Shown here: one piece after another, positions 38,231-48,921 of the stretch | Layout of the letters: the number at the start of each line of letters is the position of its first letter | Numbering within the stretch: position 1 is the first letter of the stretch | DNA from: Arthrobacter sp. H16F315 | Lineage (GTDB): Bacteria > Actinomycetota > Actinomycetes > Actinomycetales > Micrococcaceae | Assembly: GCF_024124825.1 (NCBI RefSeq) | Contig: NZ_JAMXSS010000002.1 | Coordinates: forward strand, 2,170,001 to 2,234,000 | Direction: 5' to 3' | DNA length: 64,000 nucleotides | Notes under the pieces: generated by a model | What the model was told of the DNA's origin: nothing | The model's input: the letters and a program-made list of their open reading frames with translations, nothing else | The model's database searches: none | Made by a program: the position numbers and the translations under genes

Positions 38231-39072
38231 CTAACGGTAGGACGGGCGTAGGGGATCGTCAGCCAACCGCACGTCCGTGATGTCCACGTTTTGCCACATG
38301 GTCCGGCTGTCTTCCATGACTACCTTCCTCTCGGCAAGCTCCCAAGCCATTGCCGGGAAACTCGACCAATACGGGACCAGCATGTAGTTTGAGGAGGCGA
38401 GGAGGTAGAGATCCACGACCCCGGACACCACGCCCTGAGATGAGTTATATGTTCCCTTGCCGTCCTGCCCGATGCTGTTTGGAAAAGCCTTGTGAATTTG
38501 AGCTTGCACTTCCGGTACATCACAGGAGATGAAGAACTTGATGTCATTGTGGGCTTCTCGGAGTTCGGTCATTCGATTTAGATACCATTGAACGGGCGAC
38601 GCGTCCAATGTCTTCGCATGGGACTTCTCGTGCGCACGGACCATCACGCCTACGTAGGGTTGGTCCTTCAGGTGTTGCCTATGCAAGGCGGTGACGCGCT
38701 CCTGGACACTTGCTGTCGGGACGAGCTCCCGGAACCGCTCCGCCCAGAGCGGAGCGCCAGCCGGGAGCGTGAGAGCGTTACCCCCCGTAGATGCCACACA
38801 GTGGACGCCGGGTCGAGGTCCTCGGCCCGGGAAACGAACGGAGCAGCTTCTGCGAGTTTGATTGACTCGCTCCATGGCAGCTCTGTGTGATCGAATTCCC
38901 AGAGGTCAGTCAGTGCAGGCCGAAACGAATCAGTTTGCGGCCATGCATACGCGAAATCTCTCCCCTTCGCCTCCGCCAGGCTCAGGGCGCTAAGTGTGAA
39001 TCGCATCCTGTTCCCCAGACCGGCGTGGCTCAAATTCGACGCGACCAGAGAAAATCGGCATGTTTGATCCAT
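38231..39072 (-). CDS. fucosyltransferase-like glycosyltransferase, one-base frameshift
   Basis: About 280 residues after joining two frames at the C6 run 38781-38786 (one more base joins TVWHLRG to NALTLPAG). The N-terminus SHAGLGNRMRFTLSALSLAE with WPQTDSFRPALTDLWEFD resembles the donor-loop start of NodZ/FUT8-like GT-B enzymes. A later VGVMVRAHEKS sits where these carry HxRRxDK, and VVDLYLLASSNYMLVPYWSSF resembles their C-terminal nucleotide-binding segment. The key Arg residues are only partly conserved, so donor and class are uncertain. First (most distal) gene of the minus-strand glycan set. Confidence 0.6.
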
Positions 39073-39081
39073 ACCTACATA

Positions 39082-39279
39082 TTAACAGGACGTCTGGCCT
39101 CGAGATGACGGACGTTTGATCTGCGGCGACAGCGCCTGATTTTGAGACTGGACGTCGACACGCAACAGCAGCACCCGCCTCGTCAGCCAGTTGAGGACGT
39201 AACCATAAAGCGTGTCCGGGACAGGTACGTCGCCCGCACAGTCCCGGTCGATGGAAATCGACCGCGTCCTGATCAACAA
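39082..39279 (-). CDS. possible small protein after the three-domain glycosyltransferase
   Basis: 65 codons starting at TTG directly after the stop of the glycosyltransferase (TAG-TTG-TTG). GC at third positions is high, as in real genes here, and hydrophobic residues cluster (LYGYVLNWLTRRVLLLRVDV). No ribosome binding site separate from the upstream gene. Unknown. Confidence 0.3.
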   Translation of the reverse strand: MLIRTRSISIDRDCAGDVPVPDTLYGYVLNWLTRRVLLLRVDVQSQNQALSPQIKRPSSRGQTSC

Positions 39280-42200
39280 CTAGTTGCTGGAGAGCCTGGT
39301 TAATGACTGCAACGTCCGCCACTTCTCGACGTCTTGCACCAGAGTGGCCGCCCTGGCGTCGAACGAGTGTTTCTCCGTCACTTCTTGAGCCTGGCGGGCA
39401 CGTTCCTCAGCGGTACCAAACGCTGAAAGCCCCTCCGGGCTGCACAGCCAGGCAAGCTCACTGACCGATTCGTAAACCTGGACCATACTCCCGAACACCT
39501 CACCGAGTCCGGTCACCGGGTCGCTGACGACCGGTGTCCCGCAGGCAACCGCATCGAATATTCGGTTCTGAATGAATCCCATTTCCGCCATGTCTGACCA
39601 GTGATCAGCTAGGACACGCCTAGAAGTCCGATAAAAACTTCCTAGGTCGTGGTTTCTGATGTTCGCAGCCTCATGCATGCGGGATTCCACTACGTCTTCC
39701 CATCCGTGTCCAACTACTCGCAGGTCAATGCCTGATTCGAGCGCATCTTGGACGACTTGCCGGCTTCTGTTCGGGGTGTTTCCCCCGACGAAAGTCGTTG
39801 GTCGCCAACGATCTTCCAGGGATTCCAGTGGCAGATGAAACCGTGTAGTGTCCGTCGCTTGAAGCAACGGCTTCACCTGCCGGCCGCTAAGCGCGGACAT
39901 CTTCGCTGCCCAGAAACTCGATGAGGCGTACACAAGATCGAATGCGAGCAACTCGTCAATGGCAACGTCTTCCGGGTGGCTGATGACCCACAGGACGTTC
40001 ACCGACCCCGGAATTGGGTTGATCCTGTCGAGACCACGCACCACCAGATTCACGTCATCGAATACTTGTTGTCTGTCGGCGTTGTGTCCGTGCCGGTACC
40101 CGACGACTTCGCGATCAAGTCGACGCAAAGACTCCGCTAAGGACGCAACGTAATATGTGTCTCCCCATCGATCGCCATCGTGACCGCCAGTCGAAGCGTA
40201 TCGAATGCCCCATCGCTGATCGAGTGTGTCGGGTGAGCGAATGACGATTGGCCTAGGAATGGGAATTAGATTATTGTCACCGCCCAAATGCGCGACTTGG
40301 AAACCCGCATGAGCGTACTTGTCGGTCTCGGGCGCCGGAAGTCGCCCATTCCATTTCGTCATGAAGGTGCGACGGTTCGAATCGATGTTCCGCCCGCGTC
40401 CGGGTGTTTTGCCCTCAAAATGCATAACGCGGGAGCTGGGTTCCACCGCGAAATGTCCACCAAACTTCTTTCCGGCCCTAAGACACAGGTCGATATCTTC
40501 CATTCCATTGACAAAACAAGGATCGAAGCCTTTCATCCGGGAAAAGTCGCTACTTCTCCAAAGCATGCAGGCCCCCGTGATGGCTGAGAACTTTTCTTGA
40601 GAGGTGTTCCTGGCATCCTCCGGCGGATGACTGGAAAGAAAATGCCCTGGCAGGGTATTTTCAGCCAGAAATACTGTGCCGGCGGTTTGGATGGAGTCGT
40701 CGGGATACTGAAGGAGCGGTTGAGCGGCCACCACACCGGGATCTTTCAAACGATCAATCAGCGGCTGCAACCAGCCTTCGCGCACAACAGTGTCGTTGTT
40801 GAGGAAGCATGTGAACTCGCCGGTTCCCAAGAAAGCGCCGTAGTTGGAGCCAATGCTGAAATTCAAGTTCTCGGGCATTCGTACGTAGCGTACGCGCGGA
40901 TTCCCGTGGAACAGTTGCGCGAGCGGCGCGCTGTAGTAGTACGCCGACCCGTTATCAACCACGATAACCTCAACGTCGACGTCCCCGGATCGTTCGAGAA
41001 CGCTCTTCACCGCGCGGGCGGTCATCTTCCAGTCCTGATAGACCGGCATGGAGATGGTCACCCTGTCCTTAACGGAATCTCGGCTTTCCATGGCCGCCCA
41101 ATCAACCAGGTTCTTGCCCAGTACCATCCAACGCCATTGGTCGGACTCGGTTGTAGGGATAGGCTTCTCTTTAGCACCGTCGTGGAGATATCGGCACCCG
41201 ATGAAGGGCAGGTAGCGAGGCTCGAAAATTTTGGCTACACGTATGGCGAAATCGTAGTCGGCCAAGTGTTTCAGGCTCTCATCGAAACCGCCTGCTCGGA
41301 GGGCCACCTCGCGCTCCACGATGAATACGTTGAGGTCGATGTGGTTGACAATCATCAGATCTTCAAGCCCACCTTTATGCGCCCAATACCGAGTCTTTTC
41401 GCCGCTGCATATCTCCGCTCCCGCGTAGACAGCGGGCGACCCGGAACTGACCGCCCCCTTTAGGGACAGCTCAAGGTAGTCGAATGACCAACGATTGGGT
41501 GTATCCAAGAACGAGAGCCACTGGCCTCTGGCCTTGTCTATCCCCGAATTTCTCGCAGCCCAATCATCGAGGTCGCCCGCATCTACCAGTTTGATGCGAG
41601 TATCGGCTTCAGCCAGGCCACGTATAACTTCCGGGGTGGACTCCGTTCCATTTCTTTCCAAGACAATCAGCTCCCAATCATGGAGTGACTGACTTTGAAC
41701 AGAGCGAATCGTTTGCTCAATGTCGTCCGACAGGTTCCGGACGGCCAAAATGATGCTAACCAGTGGTGTCCCGGCAGCCAGTTGGAGGTCCACGCCTCTG
41801 AGGCTCCGACGCCACACATCCTCGGCGGCACTATCCCACTCATTTCGTTCCCGAGGACGGGACTTGAACTTCTGAACCTTGATAGTGTCCACCACGCTCT
41901 TCCATGATTCACGGACGTCCCCCCATACCCAGGTTCCGTAAGGTGACTCCAGTTCGCTATCGTCAGATGCATGCTCTAGCAGCCACCCCAAAGTCCCTCC
42001 TGGGTGACCGGCCACATCGCCCGACGTGATGACTTGGGTCCTAGCATTGATAAGAGACGGGTTGAGCAAAGGCCCGATGGCCGGTTGGGATTCAAGCGGT
42101 CCCCGGAAAGCTGACAACACGGGCTTCAGCTTGCCCTGCTTCCACAATTGACGGAGTTCATCGGGCCAGGACCGGGAGTCCATAAGGGGTGAGGTGACAT

Positions 42201-42365
42201 TTCCTTGGACATGCCGATTTCGAGAAAGTCCCGGCCGGCCGCCTGTTCAGAGACAAAGTATCGATCGCTCTGTGCTGAATACCAGTATCGACTGAACAAG
42301 CCACTCGCTAGGAGCAGGTCAAGGTCTGACAGGTGGTCGAAGCTGACAGAACTTAAGGAGGTCAC
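39280..42365 (-). CDS. three-domain glycosyltransferase (GT2-GT2-GT4-like), one-base frameshift near the start
   Basis: About 1,025 residues when started at GTG 42365 behind GAAAGG and corrected at the G4 run 42186-42189 (one more base joins EMSPHP to LMDSRSWP). N-terminal segment SDLDLLLASGLFSRYWYSAQ is the leader common to large actinobacterial glycan synthases. Domain 1 (VSIILAVRNLSDDIEQTI, SFLDTP) and domain 2 (VTISMPVYQDWKMTARAV, FLNNDTVVREGW, NGMEDIDLCLRAG) are GT-A folds. The last about 300 residues (WGDTYYVASLAESLRRL to DAVACGTPVVSDPVTGLGE) are GT-B, CgeB/GT4-like. Probably extends a surface polysaccharide by successive sugars. Confidence 0.85.
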
Positions 42366-43330
42366 GGATACCTTTCGTGGACAGACGGGGTGGTCTGGTG
42401 GTAAGCGTACCGGAATTGGAGCCCTCGAGAGGTTGACGAGATTCGGATCTGATCGAGATGTTTGCACCATAAATTATTGTTGCCGGGCAGTTATACAACT
42501 TGAGCTTGGCGCCGGAACAGTGTGCTGCGGCGATGATTTCGAACTTGGAACCGATGGTCGACTTTTGGCGCGATGAAGTAGTATATGAAGTCGCCAAGGT
42601 CTCCCAATCGAATGTTTAGAAGCGGCAGCTGGTGTCGTAGGAACCTTCCACGACTTCGCCCGAGTGCCACCGTCACACCTTCCAGCCAGACTCGTTGGCT
42701 TAGGTTATTCCGGGCCTCGCTGCACTCGTAATCGCTATATGCACTCGTGCGCGGAGCTTTAGAGTTCCCTTTCGAAAAGAAACCGCATCTGTAAGGAGTC
42801 CGCACACGTTCCTGAGACATGGCATTTTTAGTCGCTCAGACCCGGGGATGCAAGTTCCCAGCCCGAGCTCGGGCCGCGGCGAGGTCCACAATGCTTACCG
42901 GACGCCTTGAGGTGCACGCGAGGCCTAAGCCAGCCTCGAGTTAGGGCCGACCCCTAAGGGGATCATCCATCCGCCGATCTGTCCTCAGTCGAAGCGTCAA
43001 CACCCGATGTCCCACTAGGTCAGATGCCGAGGCTTCCCCGGCAGACCGACCTTGAGTCATCGACGGCCGTCAAACCCGGGCCGTCCGGTGGTCTTACATC
43101 TTGTGAGTAGTTGATAGGGCGCCAATCGAGGGCGTTTTTATCGCTCAAGCGTGACGGAGAAGACAGTTCGGCGACGCCTTGCAAGAGATTAGCTGCAGCC
43201 GCGGGCGAATCTCACGATACAGAAAAAGGCGTAGGCATTGTGACGAACGCGGACGTCGGGGGCTGCTGCTGCGTCGGCTAAGCTGTTAGCTGGTTTGCCG
43301 TAGGACGCCCAGAGGGCTCGGGGAGAGTGG
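42366..43330. other. 965-bp region without confident genes
   Basis: Divergent promoter space between the two glycosyltransferase groups. Minus-strand peptides such as LPLLNIRLGDLGDFIYYFIA and KSTIGSKFEIIAAAHCSG occur in different frames between about 42450 and 42660 and may be a decayed gene. From 42900 to 43300 nothing codes convincingly. Confidence 0.4.
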
Positions 43331-43780
43331 ATGGGTATGGGTCGAATTTTGGACATCGAAAAAAACAGGGTGAACATCTCGTTACCAAGCTTGGAACGCA
43401 TCAGGCAAGTTAGCCTGTCGCTGAAGAGCGTAACGGGCGTGGAGGAGAAGTCCGTCGCCATCGTTGTCAAGGCTTGGAACGCGGAAGGCATCAGCGTCAC
43501 GGATTCTTGCAAAGGTGCCTATTTTTCCACTGCGCTCGGGGAAATGTTTGCTTACTATCCAGAAACTGGCCGCGACACGTACAGCTCACCCGTGACCTTG
43601 GAATTTGCAGAGGCGCCGACAGAGGTGTCGTTCGAATTACTGACTTGGCCGGGGCGCGAGCCAGTGGGGAATGACATGTTCGGCGGCAGCACCCTGTTCG
43701 TAGAATCTTACGACGCTGCATCTAAGGGCACCGTGACGCGCAGCAGAATTTTTAATAGTGGGGGACACAAGTTCAGATGA
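43331..43780 (+). CDS. hypothetical protein in glycan locus (149 aa)
   Basis: Not recognised. 149 residues, mostly beta-strand-like (VSLSLKSVTGVEEKSVAIVV, PVTLEFAEAPTEVSFELLTW) with no signal peptide or membrane helix, so perhaps a small beta-sandwich. Its stop overlaps the start of the following glycosyltransferase by four bases (ATGA), so the two are translated together and it is likely to serve that enzyme. Confidence 0.7.
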   Translation: MGMGRILDIEKNRVNISLPSLERIRQVSLSLKSVTGVEEKSVAIVVKAWNAEGISVTDSCKGAYFSTALGEMFAYYPETGRDTYSSPVTLEFAEAPTEVSFELLTWPGREPVGNDMFGGSTLFVESYDAASKGTVTRSRIFNSGGHKFR

Positions 43781-45915
43781 TCAAAGAGACTATCGACGTG
43801 TCGGTCGTGATCGGATTCAGCAATTGGGGTCTAACGCGACTGGAGCTTGCAGTTCGTTCTATCCAGGCATCTTTTGGTGCCTTACGCGGAGAAGTCATCG
43901 TGTCCGACTACGGCTCCGACGGTTATGAAGACACACGCGAGCTTATGGAGTCCTTGGGCGCCCGCTACGTCTACACGACGACCGACGGGACATGGTCTCG
44001 TTCACGAGCTCTCAACGCAGGCTTTGCTGTCTCCTCGGGCGCGGTGCTCGTTTCAACCGATGCGGACATGGTTTTCAGCCCGAAATCAATGGAAACCATC
44101 GGATCTTGGATCCTAGGTGACCCCTCCCTGTGCCTGTTGCTTCAATGTCGAGATCTGCCCGAGCAATGGACGGATGCCGAGATAGATCGTCTCGGTTACC
44201 AGTGGGACGATTTCGAATGCGTTTCTAGGCTGCGACCCCGGTGGGGCATGGGAGGCATGATGGCCGTGCCTCGCGAAGTGTTCATGCGCATCCGCGGTTT
44301 AGACGAACGTATGCATACCTATGGTGGAGAGGACATCGACTTCGCAACGCGGGCGAAACGTGCTGGACAGCGACTCTTATGGGTAGACGATGAGCGTGTC
44401 CGCATGTACCACATGTGGCATGCACCGACTCGGGAGACTCACTCAAAGTCCACGCCTGCTACGAACGCTATAGCATTCAACAAGAACATTGTCTACACCG
44501 ACAAAACATTTGTCCGGAATACTCCTGTCTGGGTGCACCGACCCTCGGATGCTGGGCCCCTAGTGACAGTCGCTATTTCGACTTTCAACCGGGCGAACTT
44601 CTTGGCCGAGAGTATCAGTTCAGTACTCTGCCAGACGTTGCAAGATTTTGAGATCGTTGTGGTCGACGATGGCTCAACAGATAACACCAGGCAAATTGTT
44701 GAGAGTTTCGATGATCATCGTATTAGATACTTCTTCCAAGAGAATTCCGGCATAGCCGCAGCGCGCAACCGCGCTGCGGACGAAGCACGCGGGTATTACA
44801 CTGCGGTCCATGACGATGATGACCTCATGACTCCGTGGCGCCTCGAGAAGCACTTTGAACACATTGCCGCGGGTACGCACGGATCCTTCGGGTCTTTCGT
44901 GAATTTTGACGATTCAACCGGTGAGATGAAGCTCTTTGCCTCAAAAATTCTCAACGACGGGACCATAATGGACACGGGTGGCGCGCCTGGTCACGGTACC
45001 TGGCTTGTCGAAACCGACATACTTCGCAGACTGAGGTACGACGAGTCTTTGTCCAGCGGCGTGGATAACAACCTGGCGCTTCGGATGGTCCGCTCGGGCG
45101 TGGCTATGAAGCACTCAGGCGAAATTATGATGCTGCGTCGGGTTCACGACGGCCAGATCACGGTGAGCGATGAATCGGTTCAGAAAACCTCCGCTCGTCA
45201 GACCCGGCAACTGTTCTCATATGTCACTACAAAGTGGGGTGCGGACAAGTTGGCCGCCGAGCGGGGACCCAAGGACTACGTCCCAGTCACGCACGGGAAA
45301 AACTTGGAAGAGTTGGTACCCTTCCTGCCTGATTCGCTAGTGAAGAGAATCGCAGTATTTCGAGGGTCTTTGGACTGCCTGCAAGATTCGACTCAGCAGC
45401 ATCTGCTTGAACGTAGCTCGCACTTTGTCGTGGAACGCGATGATCGCGAGAAGCTTGTGCGCTATTCAGGCGCCATAGTTGGTGCCTCGATGAGAGAGCT
45501 GGCTCTGCTTCGTGGTGCAGGGGCGGCAGTTGACGTCTCGGGCAAACTTATTGGGTCTGCCGCTGCGGTGGAAGAGCTTGTTTCCACCGATCCTGCGGCG
45601 ATTATGGAAGCCGCGATTCGTCGAGCCTTCCACGATTTTGTCGAGCAAGAAGGCGACGGGGACTACTCTTCGTTCGGCCTAGTCAGGAGAGTCGCACCTG
45701 TCCCGAAGGTCTCTGACCTCGGTTGGACTCGCAGTTTCGCTTGCGGGGACCTGGAAGAGTCGGTCTTGTTTTTGCGTTTCACTAACACCACGGAGGCCTT
45801 CAGGGCGCAGATGGAAAGTGGCTGGACAGAGATGGAACTGCTGGGTGACACCATGGAACCTGATTCCCTTCTGAATGCGCTCAACATTTCGCGCCAACTT
45901 CAGGGAGCGTCTTAG
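43777..45915 (+). CDS. two-domain family 2 glycosyltransferase
   Basis: 712 residues. Domain 1 (about 1-235): VSVVIGFSNWGLTRLELAV, the metal motif STDADMVF and GMGGMMAVPREVFMRIRG with YGGEDIDFATR, a galactosyltransferase-like acceptor half. Domain 2 (about 255-470): VTVAISTFNRANFLAESI, VVVDDGSTDNT, HDDDDLMTPWRLE. The last about 240 residues match nothing I recognise. No membrane helix, so cytoplasmic on nucleotide-sugar donors. Overlaps both neighbours, giving a tight three-gene unit. Confidence 0.88.
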   Translation: MIKETIDVSVVIGFSNWGLTRLELAVRSIQASFGALRGEVIVSDYGSDGYEDTRELMESLGARYVYTTTDGTWSRSRALNAGFAVSSGAVLVSTDADMVFSPKSMETIGSWILGDPSLCLLLQCRDLPEQWTDAEIDRLGYQWDDFECVSRLRPRWGMGGMMAVPREVFMRIRGLDERMHTYGGEDIDFATRAKRAGQRLLWVDDERVRMYHMWHAPTRETHSKSTPATNAIAFNKNIVYTDKTFVRNTPVWVHRPSDAGPLVTVAISTFNRANFLAESISSVLCQTLQDFEIVVVDDGSTDNTRQIVESFDDHRIRYFFQENSGIAAARNRAADEARGYYTAVHDDDDLMTPWRLEKHFEHIAAGTHGSFGSFVNFDDSTGEMKLFASKILNDGTIMDTGGAPGHGTWLVETDILRRLRYDESLSSGVDNNLALRMVRSGVAMKHSGEIMMLRRVHDGQITVSDESVQKTSARQTRQLFSYVTTKWGADKLAAERGPKDYVPVTHGKNLEELVPFLPDSLVKRIAVFRGSLDCLQDSTQQHLLERSSHFVVERDDREKLVRYSGAIVGASMRELALLRGAGAAVDVSGKLIGSAAAVEELVSTDPAAIMEAAIRRAFHDFVEQEGDGDYSSFGLVRRVAPVPKVSDLGWTRSFACGDLEESVLFLRFTNTTEAFRAQMESGWTEMELLGDTMEPDSLLNALNISRQLQGAS

Positions 45916-46562
45916 TGATAATCAAATGGAACGGTGAGTACGTTGGACACACGGGGTTCAATGTGGCGGCCGACGACTACGACGGCGAACCACGGTTTAG
46001 TTCGTTTTGGTTCGATGCTGGTCCTAAGACTCGACACCCAGATCGGGAGGCAGTCGCTGCCTTCTTAGTATTCAACTCGGCTATGGGTGGACTGGTGCAT
46101 ATGCCACACAAGTTTTCGCCTGCTGTGGACTCTGCCATGCGGGCGCTATTGATCCCTGTGCCCGTCGTCTTTTCTCCAGTGGAGTACTATCCGAAAGCAC
46201 TGCCCAGCGGATCGCGCCCACTAGACCTGTCGTGGTCGGGCATTGACGCAGCCCCCAGTGCCGACATTTCTGGAGCTGACACGACGTACCTTCGACTTGA
46301 ACGATCCGATGAAGCCGCAGGTTCTCTACGGACACTTCGTGGATTGACTGTGTCGTCGAACGCCTGGCTGCACTCCGATGGCCGAGAAGATTGTGTTTCC
46401 AGCATTCGGCCGTATCTGGCAGCTGCAGTTCTGTTTGCGGAGGATCTTGATGCCGATTCGATCAGGGTCCCCGGCGAATTTGATCAAGACAGCCGTGAGT
46501 GGAAAGACTTGGTATATCTTCTGGGCACGGCACGCTTGGGTCTGGAAGTTGCCCGATTTTAG
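45915..46562 (+). CDS. hypothetical protein in glycan locus (215 aa)
   Basis: Not recognised. GTG start shares its G with the stop TAG of the glycosyltransferase. 215 residues, no signal peptide or membrane helix: MIIKWNGEYVGHTGFNVAAD, SFWFDAGPKTRHPDREAVAA, LVHMPHKFSPAVDSAM. Translational coupling suggests a partner of the glycosyltransferase, for instance an acceptor-handling or chain-length protein, but that is only inference. Confidence 0.7.
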   Translation: MIIKWNGEYVGHTGFNVAADDYDGEPRFSSFWFDAGPKTRHPDREAVAAFLVFNSAMGGLVHMPHKFSPAVDSAMRALLIPVPVVFSPVEYYPKALPSGSRPLDLSWSGIDAAPSADISGADTTYLRLERSDEAAGSLRTLRGLTVSSNAWLHSDGREDCVSSIRPYLAAAVLFAEDLDADSIRVPGEFDQDSREWKDLVYLLGTARLGLEVARF

Positions 46563-46708
46563 AGCCCTAGCGAGGTCGAAAACGTGCCGACAAGGCCATA
46601 ACACGCGACGAAACACAACTTAGCCGACGATAACTCGGGATTGGGCGGCTTGCGGAACAATTTGTACCCCCAACGGGCCATGAGTCCACGACAAGGAAGA
46701 GATTCACT

Positions 46709-48064
46709 ATGGGGAAGCGGCTTACCGTTATTGGCACCGGATATCTCGGTGCGACTCATGCGGCCGCTATGGCCGAACTGGGTTTCGAAGTTCTGGGCGT
46801 TGACGTCGATCCCAAGAAGATCGACTCGCTGAGTCGGGGCGAATTGCCGTTCCATGAACCTGGTTTGCCGGAGCTCTTGCTCAAGCACATAGATTCCGGA
46901 AGGTTGCGCTTCACGACATCGATTGAGGAGGCCGGCGCCTTCGGCGACGTCCACTTCGTCGCGGTCGGGACACCGCAACGCGCCGGCGAGGATGCGGCGG
47001 ACATGACATACGTCGATGGTGCGATTTCGTCACTGGCGGGGGCCATAACCCGGGACGCTCTGATAGTTGGCAAATCCACCGTTCCGGTGGGCTCAGCCCG
47101 TAGACTCAAATCCGTCATCGCCGAGGCGAAGCGTGAAGATGTCAAGATTGATTTTGCGTGGAATCCGGAGTTTTTGCGCGAAGGATTTGCTGTTCAAGAT
47201 ACCTTGCGGCCGGACCGTCTTGTGGTCGGCACCGACTCGTCCAGGGCTCATGCGGTGCTCCGGGAAGTCTATGCCGACGCGCTCGCTCGGGAGACCCCCT
47301 ACATAGCAACGGATTTTGAGACCGCTGAACTGGTCAAGGTGGCGGCCAACGCCTTTCTCGCCACGAAAATTTCCTTTATCAACGCATTCGCAGAAGTGAC
47401 GGAAGCTGTCGGTGGCGACATCCGGACTTTGGCGGATGCCATCGGTCTCGACAATCGGATCGGACGGCGGTTCCTGAACTCCGGCGTAGGTTTCGGAGGC
47501 GGCTGCCTGCCGAAGGATATCCGGGCCCTACAAGCAAGGGTGAGCGAGCTGGGCCTTGACCGAACCATGCGTTTCCTGGGCGAAATCGATGAGATCAATC
47601 TCCGGAGGCGAGACCGCGTGGTCTATCTTGCTGAGGAACTTCTGGACGGTCTCGAAGGTAAGCGCGTGGCTGTGTTGGGAACTGCCTTCAAACCGAACAG
47701 CGACGATGTCCGGGATTCACCTGCGCTGGACGTGGCGGCTCGGTTGTTCAACGGAGGAGCCGAGGTGAGCGTCTACGACCCTAAAGCGAACGATAATTCG
47801 GCCAAGCGGTTCCCCCGCTTGAACTATTGCTCGACACTTTCGGCGGCTGTGTCAGGGGCGGATGTTGTCCTGGTGCTGACGGAATGGCGGGAATTCTGCG
47901 ACATGCGCCCTCAGGAGATTCAAGCCCTGGTAAACACCCAACAAATTGTTGATGGACGAAACGTCCTCGACAAAAATGAGTGGGAGGGCGCCGGTTGGAC
48001 TTTCAGGGCGCTCGGACTCCGACCTTCAGCCGTTCCTGCGCGGGATCTGCTGAGCGTCAACTAA
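46709..48064 (+). CDS. ugd: UDP-glucose 6-dehydrogenase
   Basis: NAD-dependent four-electron oxidation of UDP-glucose to UDP-glucuronate. 451 residues: LTVIGTGYLGATHAAAMAE, VAVGTPQ, TVPVGSARRL, NPEFLREGFAVQDTLRPDRL, the catalytic Cys in GFGGGCLPKD (about residue 268), and a C-terminal UDP-binding domain (VAVLGTAFKPNSDDVRDSPA). ATG 46709 follows GGAAGAG. Supplies an acidic sugar donor for the adjacent glycosyltransferases. Confidence 0.94.
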   Translation: MGKRLTVIGTGYLGATHAAAMAELGFEVLGVDVDPKKIDSLSRGELPFHEPGLPELLLKHIDSGRLRFTTSIEEAGAFGDVHFVAVGTPQRAGEDAADMTYVDGAISSLAGAITRDALIVGKSTVPVGSARRLKSVIAEAKREDVKIDFAWNPEFLREGFAVQDTLRPDRLVVGTDSSRAHAVLREVYADALARETPYIATDFETAELVKVAANAFLATKISFINAFAEVTEAVGGDIRTLADAIGLDNRIGRRFLNSGVGFGGGCLPKDIRALQARVSELGLDRTMRFLGEIDEINLRRRDRVVYLAEELLDGLEGKRVAVLGTAFKPNSDDVRDSPALDVAARLFNGGAEVSVYDPKANDNSAKRFPRLNYCSTLSAAVSGADVVLVLTEWREFCDMRPQEIQALVNTQQIVDGRNVLDKNEWEGAGWTFRALGLRPSAVPARDLLSVN

Positions 48065-48080
48065 CGTAGGGACAAATCGG

Positions 48081-48791
48081 ATGGCATTAAATGCGGGCCT
48101 GGGCGGTATTGGCGGTGTGCTGTTCGACATCGACGACACCTTGGTGGACCTCGAGTTCTCCATGACGGCGGCCCTGCGCGACGTCAGCGAACACCTCCTG
48201 CCCGGTCTGGACCAGGCCGGGTGGGAGAAGTTCGGGCGGATCTTTACCCGCGAGACCAACCACTTCTATGACCGCTACCTCGCCGGGGAGTTGACCTTCA
48301 ACGAGCAGCGCCTGCTCCGCGGCCGGGCCGCCCTGGGGCATTTCGGGGTGGAGCTGGATGAGGGGGAGCAGGCCCACCACTGGGTCAGTTCCTACGCCAG
48401 CCGGCAGCACAGCTACATCCGCGCCTTCGACGACGTCACCCCGATCCTGGACGCGCTCGATGCCGCCGGCATCCCGTACGGCGCCGTGAGCAACAACGTC
48501 CACGACTACCAGCGGGTCAAGCTGGACGCCGCCGGCCTGGCCCGCATCAGCGTGCTGGTGGGAACGGACACGGTGGGTGTCGCGAAGCCCGATCCGGCCA
48601 TCTACCTGGAGGGCGTCCGCCGCCTTGGAACTGGCGCCGCAGAAACGCTCTACGTGGGGGACAACCGGCTCCTCGATGCTGACGGCTCGACGGCAGCCGG
48701 TCTCCTGGGAGTCTGGCTGAACCGCGGTAGGGAGCCCGCCCCGGGTTTTGCCGGCCGCGAGATCGGTTCCCTGCTTGAGCTGCTGGTCTGA
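48081..48791 (+). CDS. HAD-superfamily hydrolase
   Basis: 236 residues, subfamily I with a four-helix cap. Motif I FDIDDTLVD (nucleophile Asp), motif II SNN, motif III Lys in AKPDPAIYLEG and motif IV YVGDNRLLDADGS. The family includes phosphatases such as pyrimidine nucleotidase YjjG. Starts 17 bp after ugd, so it may be co-transcribed, but GC content rises here to the genome norm, marking the end of the glycan locus. Confidence 0.88.
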   Translation: MALNAGLGGIGGVLFDIDDTLVDLEFSMTAALRDVSEHLLPGLDQAGWEKFGRIFTRETNHFYDRYLAGELTFNEQRLLRGRAALGHFGVELDEGEQAHHWVSSYASRQHSYIRAFDDVTPILDALDAAGIPYGAVSNNVHDYQRVKLDAAGLARISVLVGTDTVGVAKPDPAIYLEGVRRLGTGAAETLYVGDNRLLDADGSTAAGLLGVWLNRGREPAPGFAGREIGSLLELLV

Positions 48792-48827
48792 CTGCAGGGC
48801 GGACGTCCAGGCATGAGCCGGCTCGAT

Positions 48828-48856
48828 TTGTACAGACGGAAACTCTCATGTAAAGT
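48828..48856 (+). promoter_or_regulatory. promoter of tRNA-Gln
   Basis: TTGTAC (48828-48833), 17-bp spacer, TAAAGT (48851-48856), about 60 bp before the tRNA. Confidence 0.6.
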
Positions 48857-48921
48857 TATTTCTCGTGCTGAGGCGCTGGGAGCGCGGGTTTAGACCCACG
48901 GATCCGGCCCGAAAGTTCCAT

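Noticed and set aside
38062..38280. 72-codon ORF beginning MRRFLAIIAG
   Set aside because: Ends overlapping the glycosyltransferase gene, no ribosome binding site, composition unlike neighbours.
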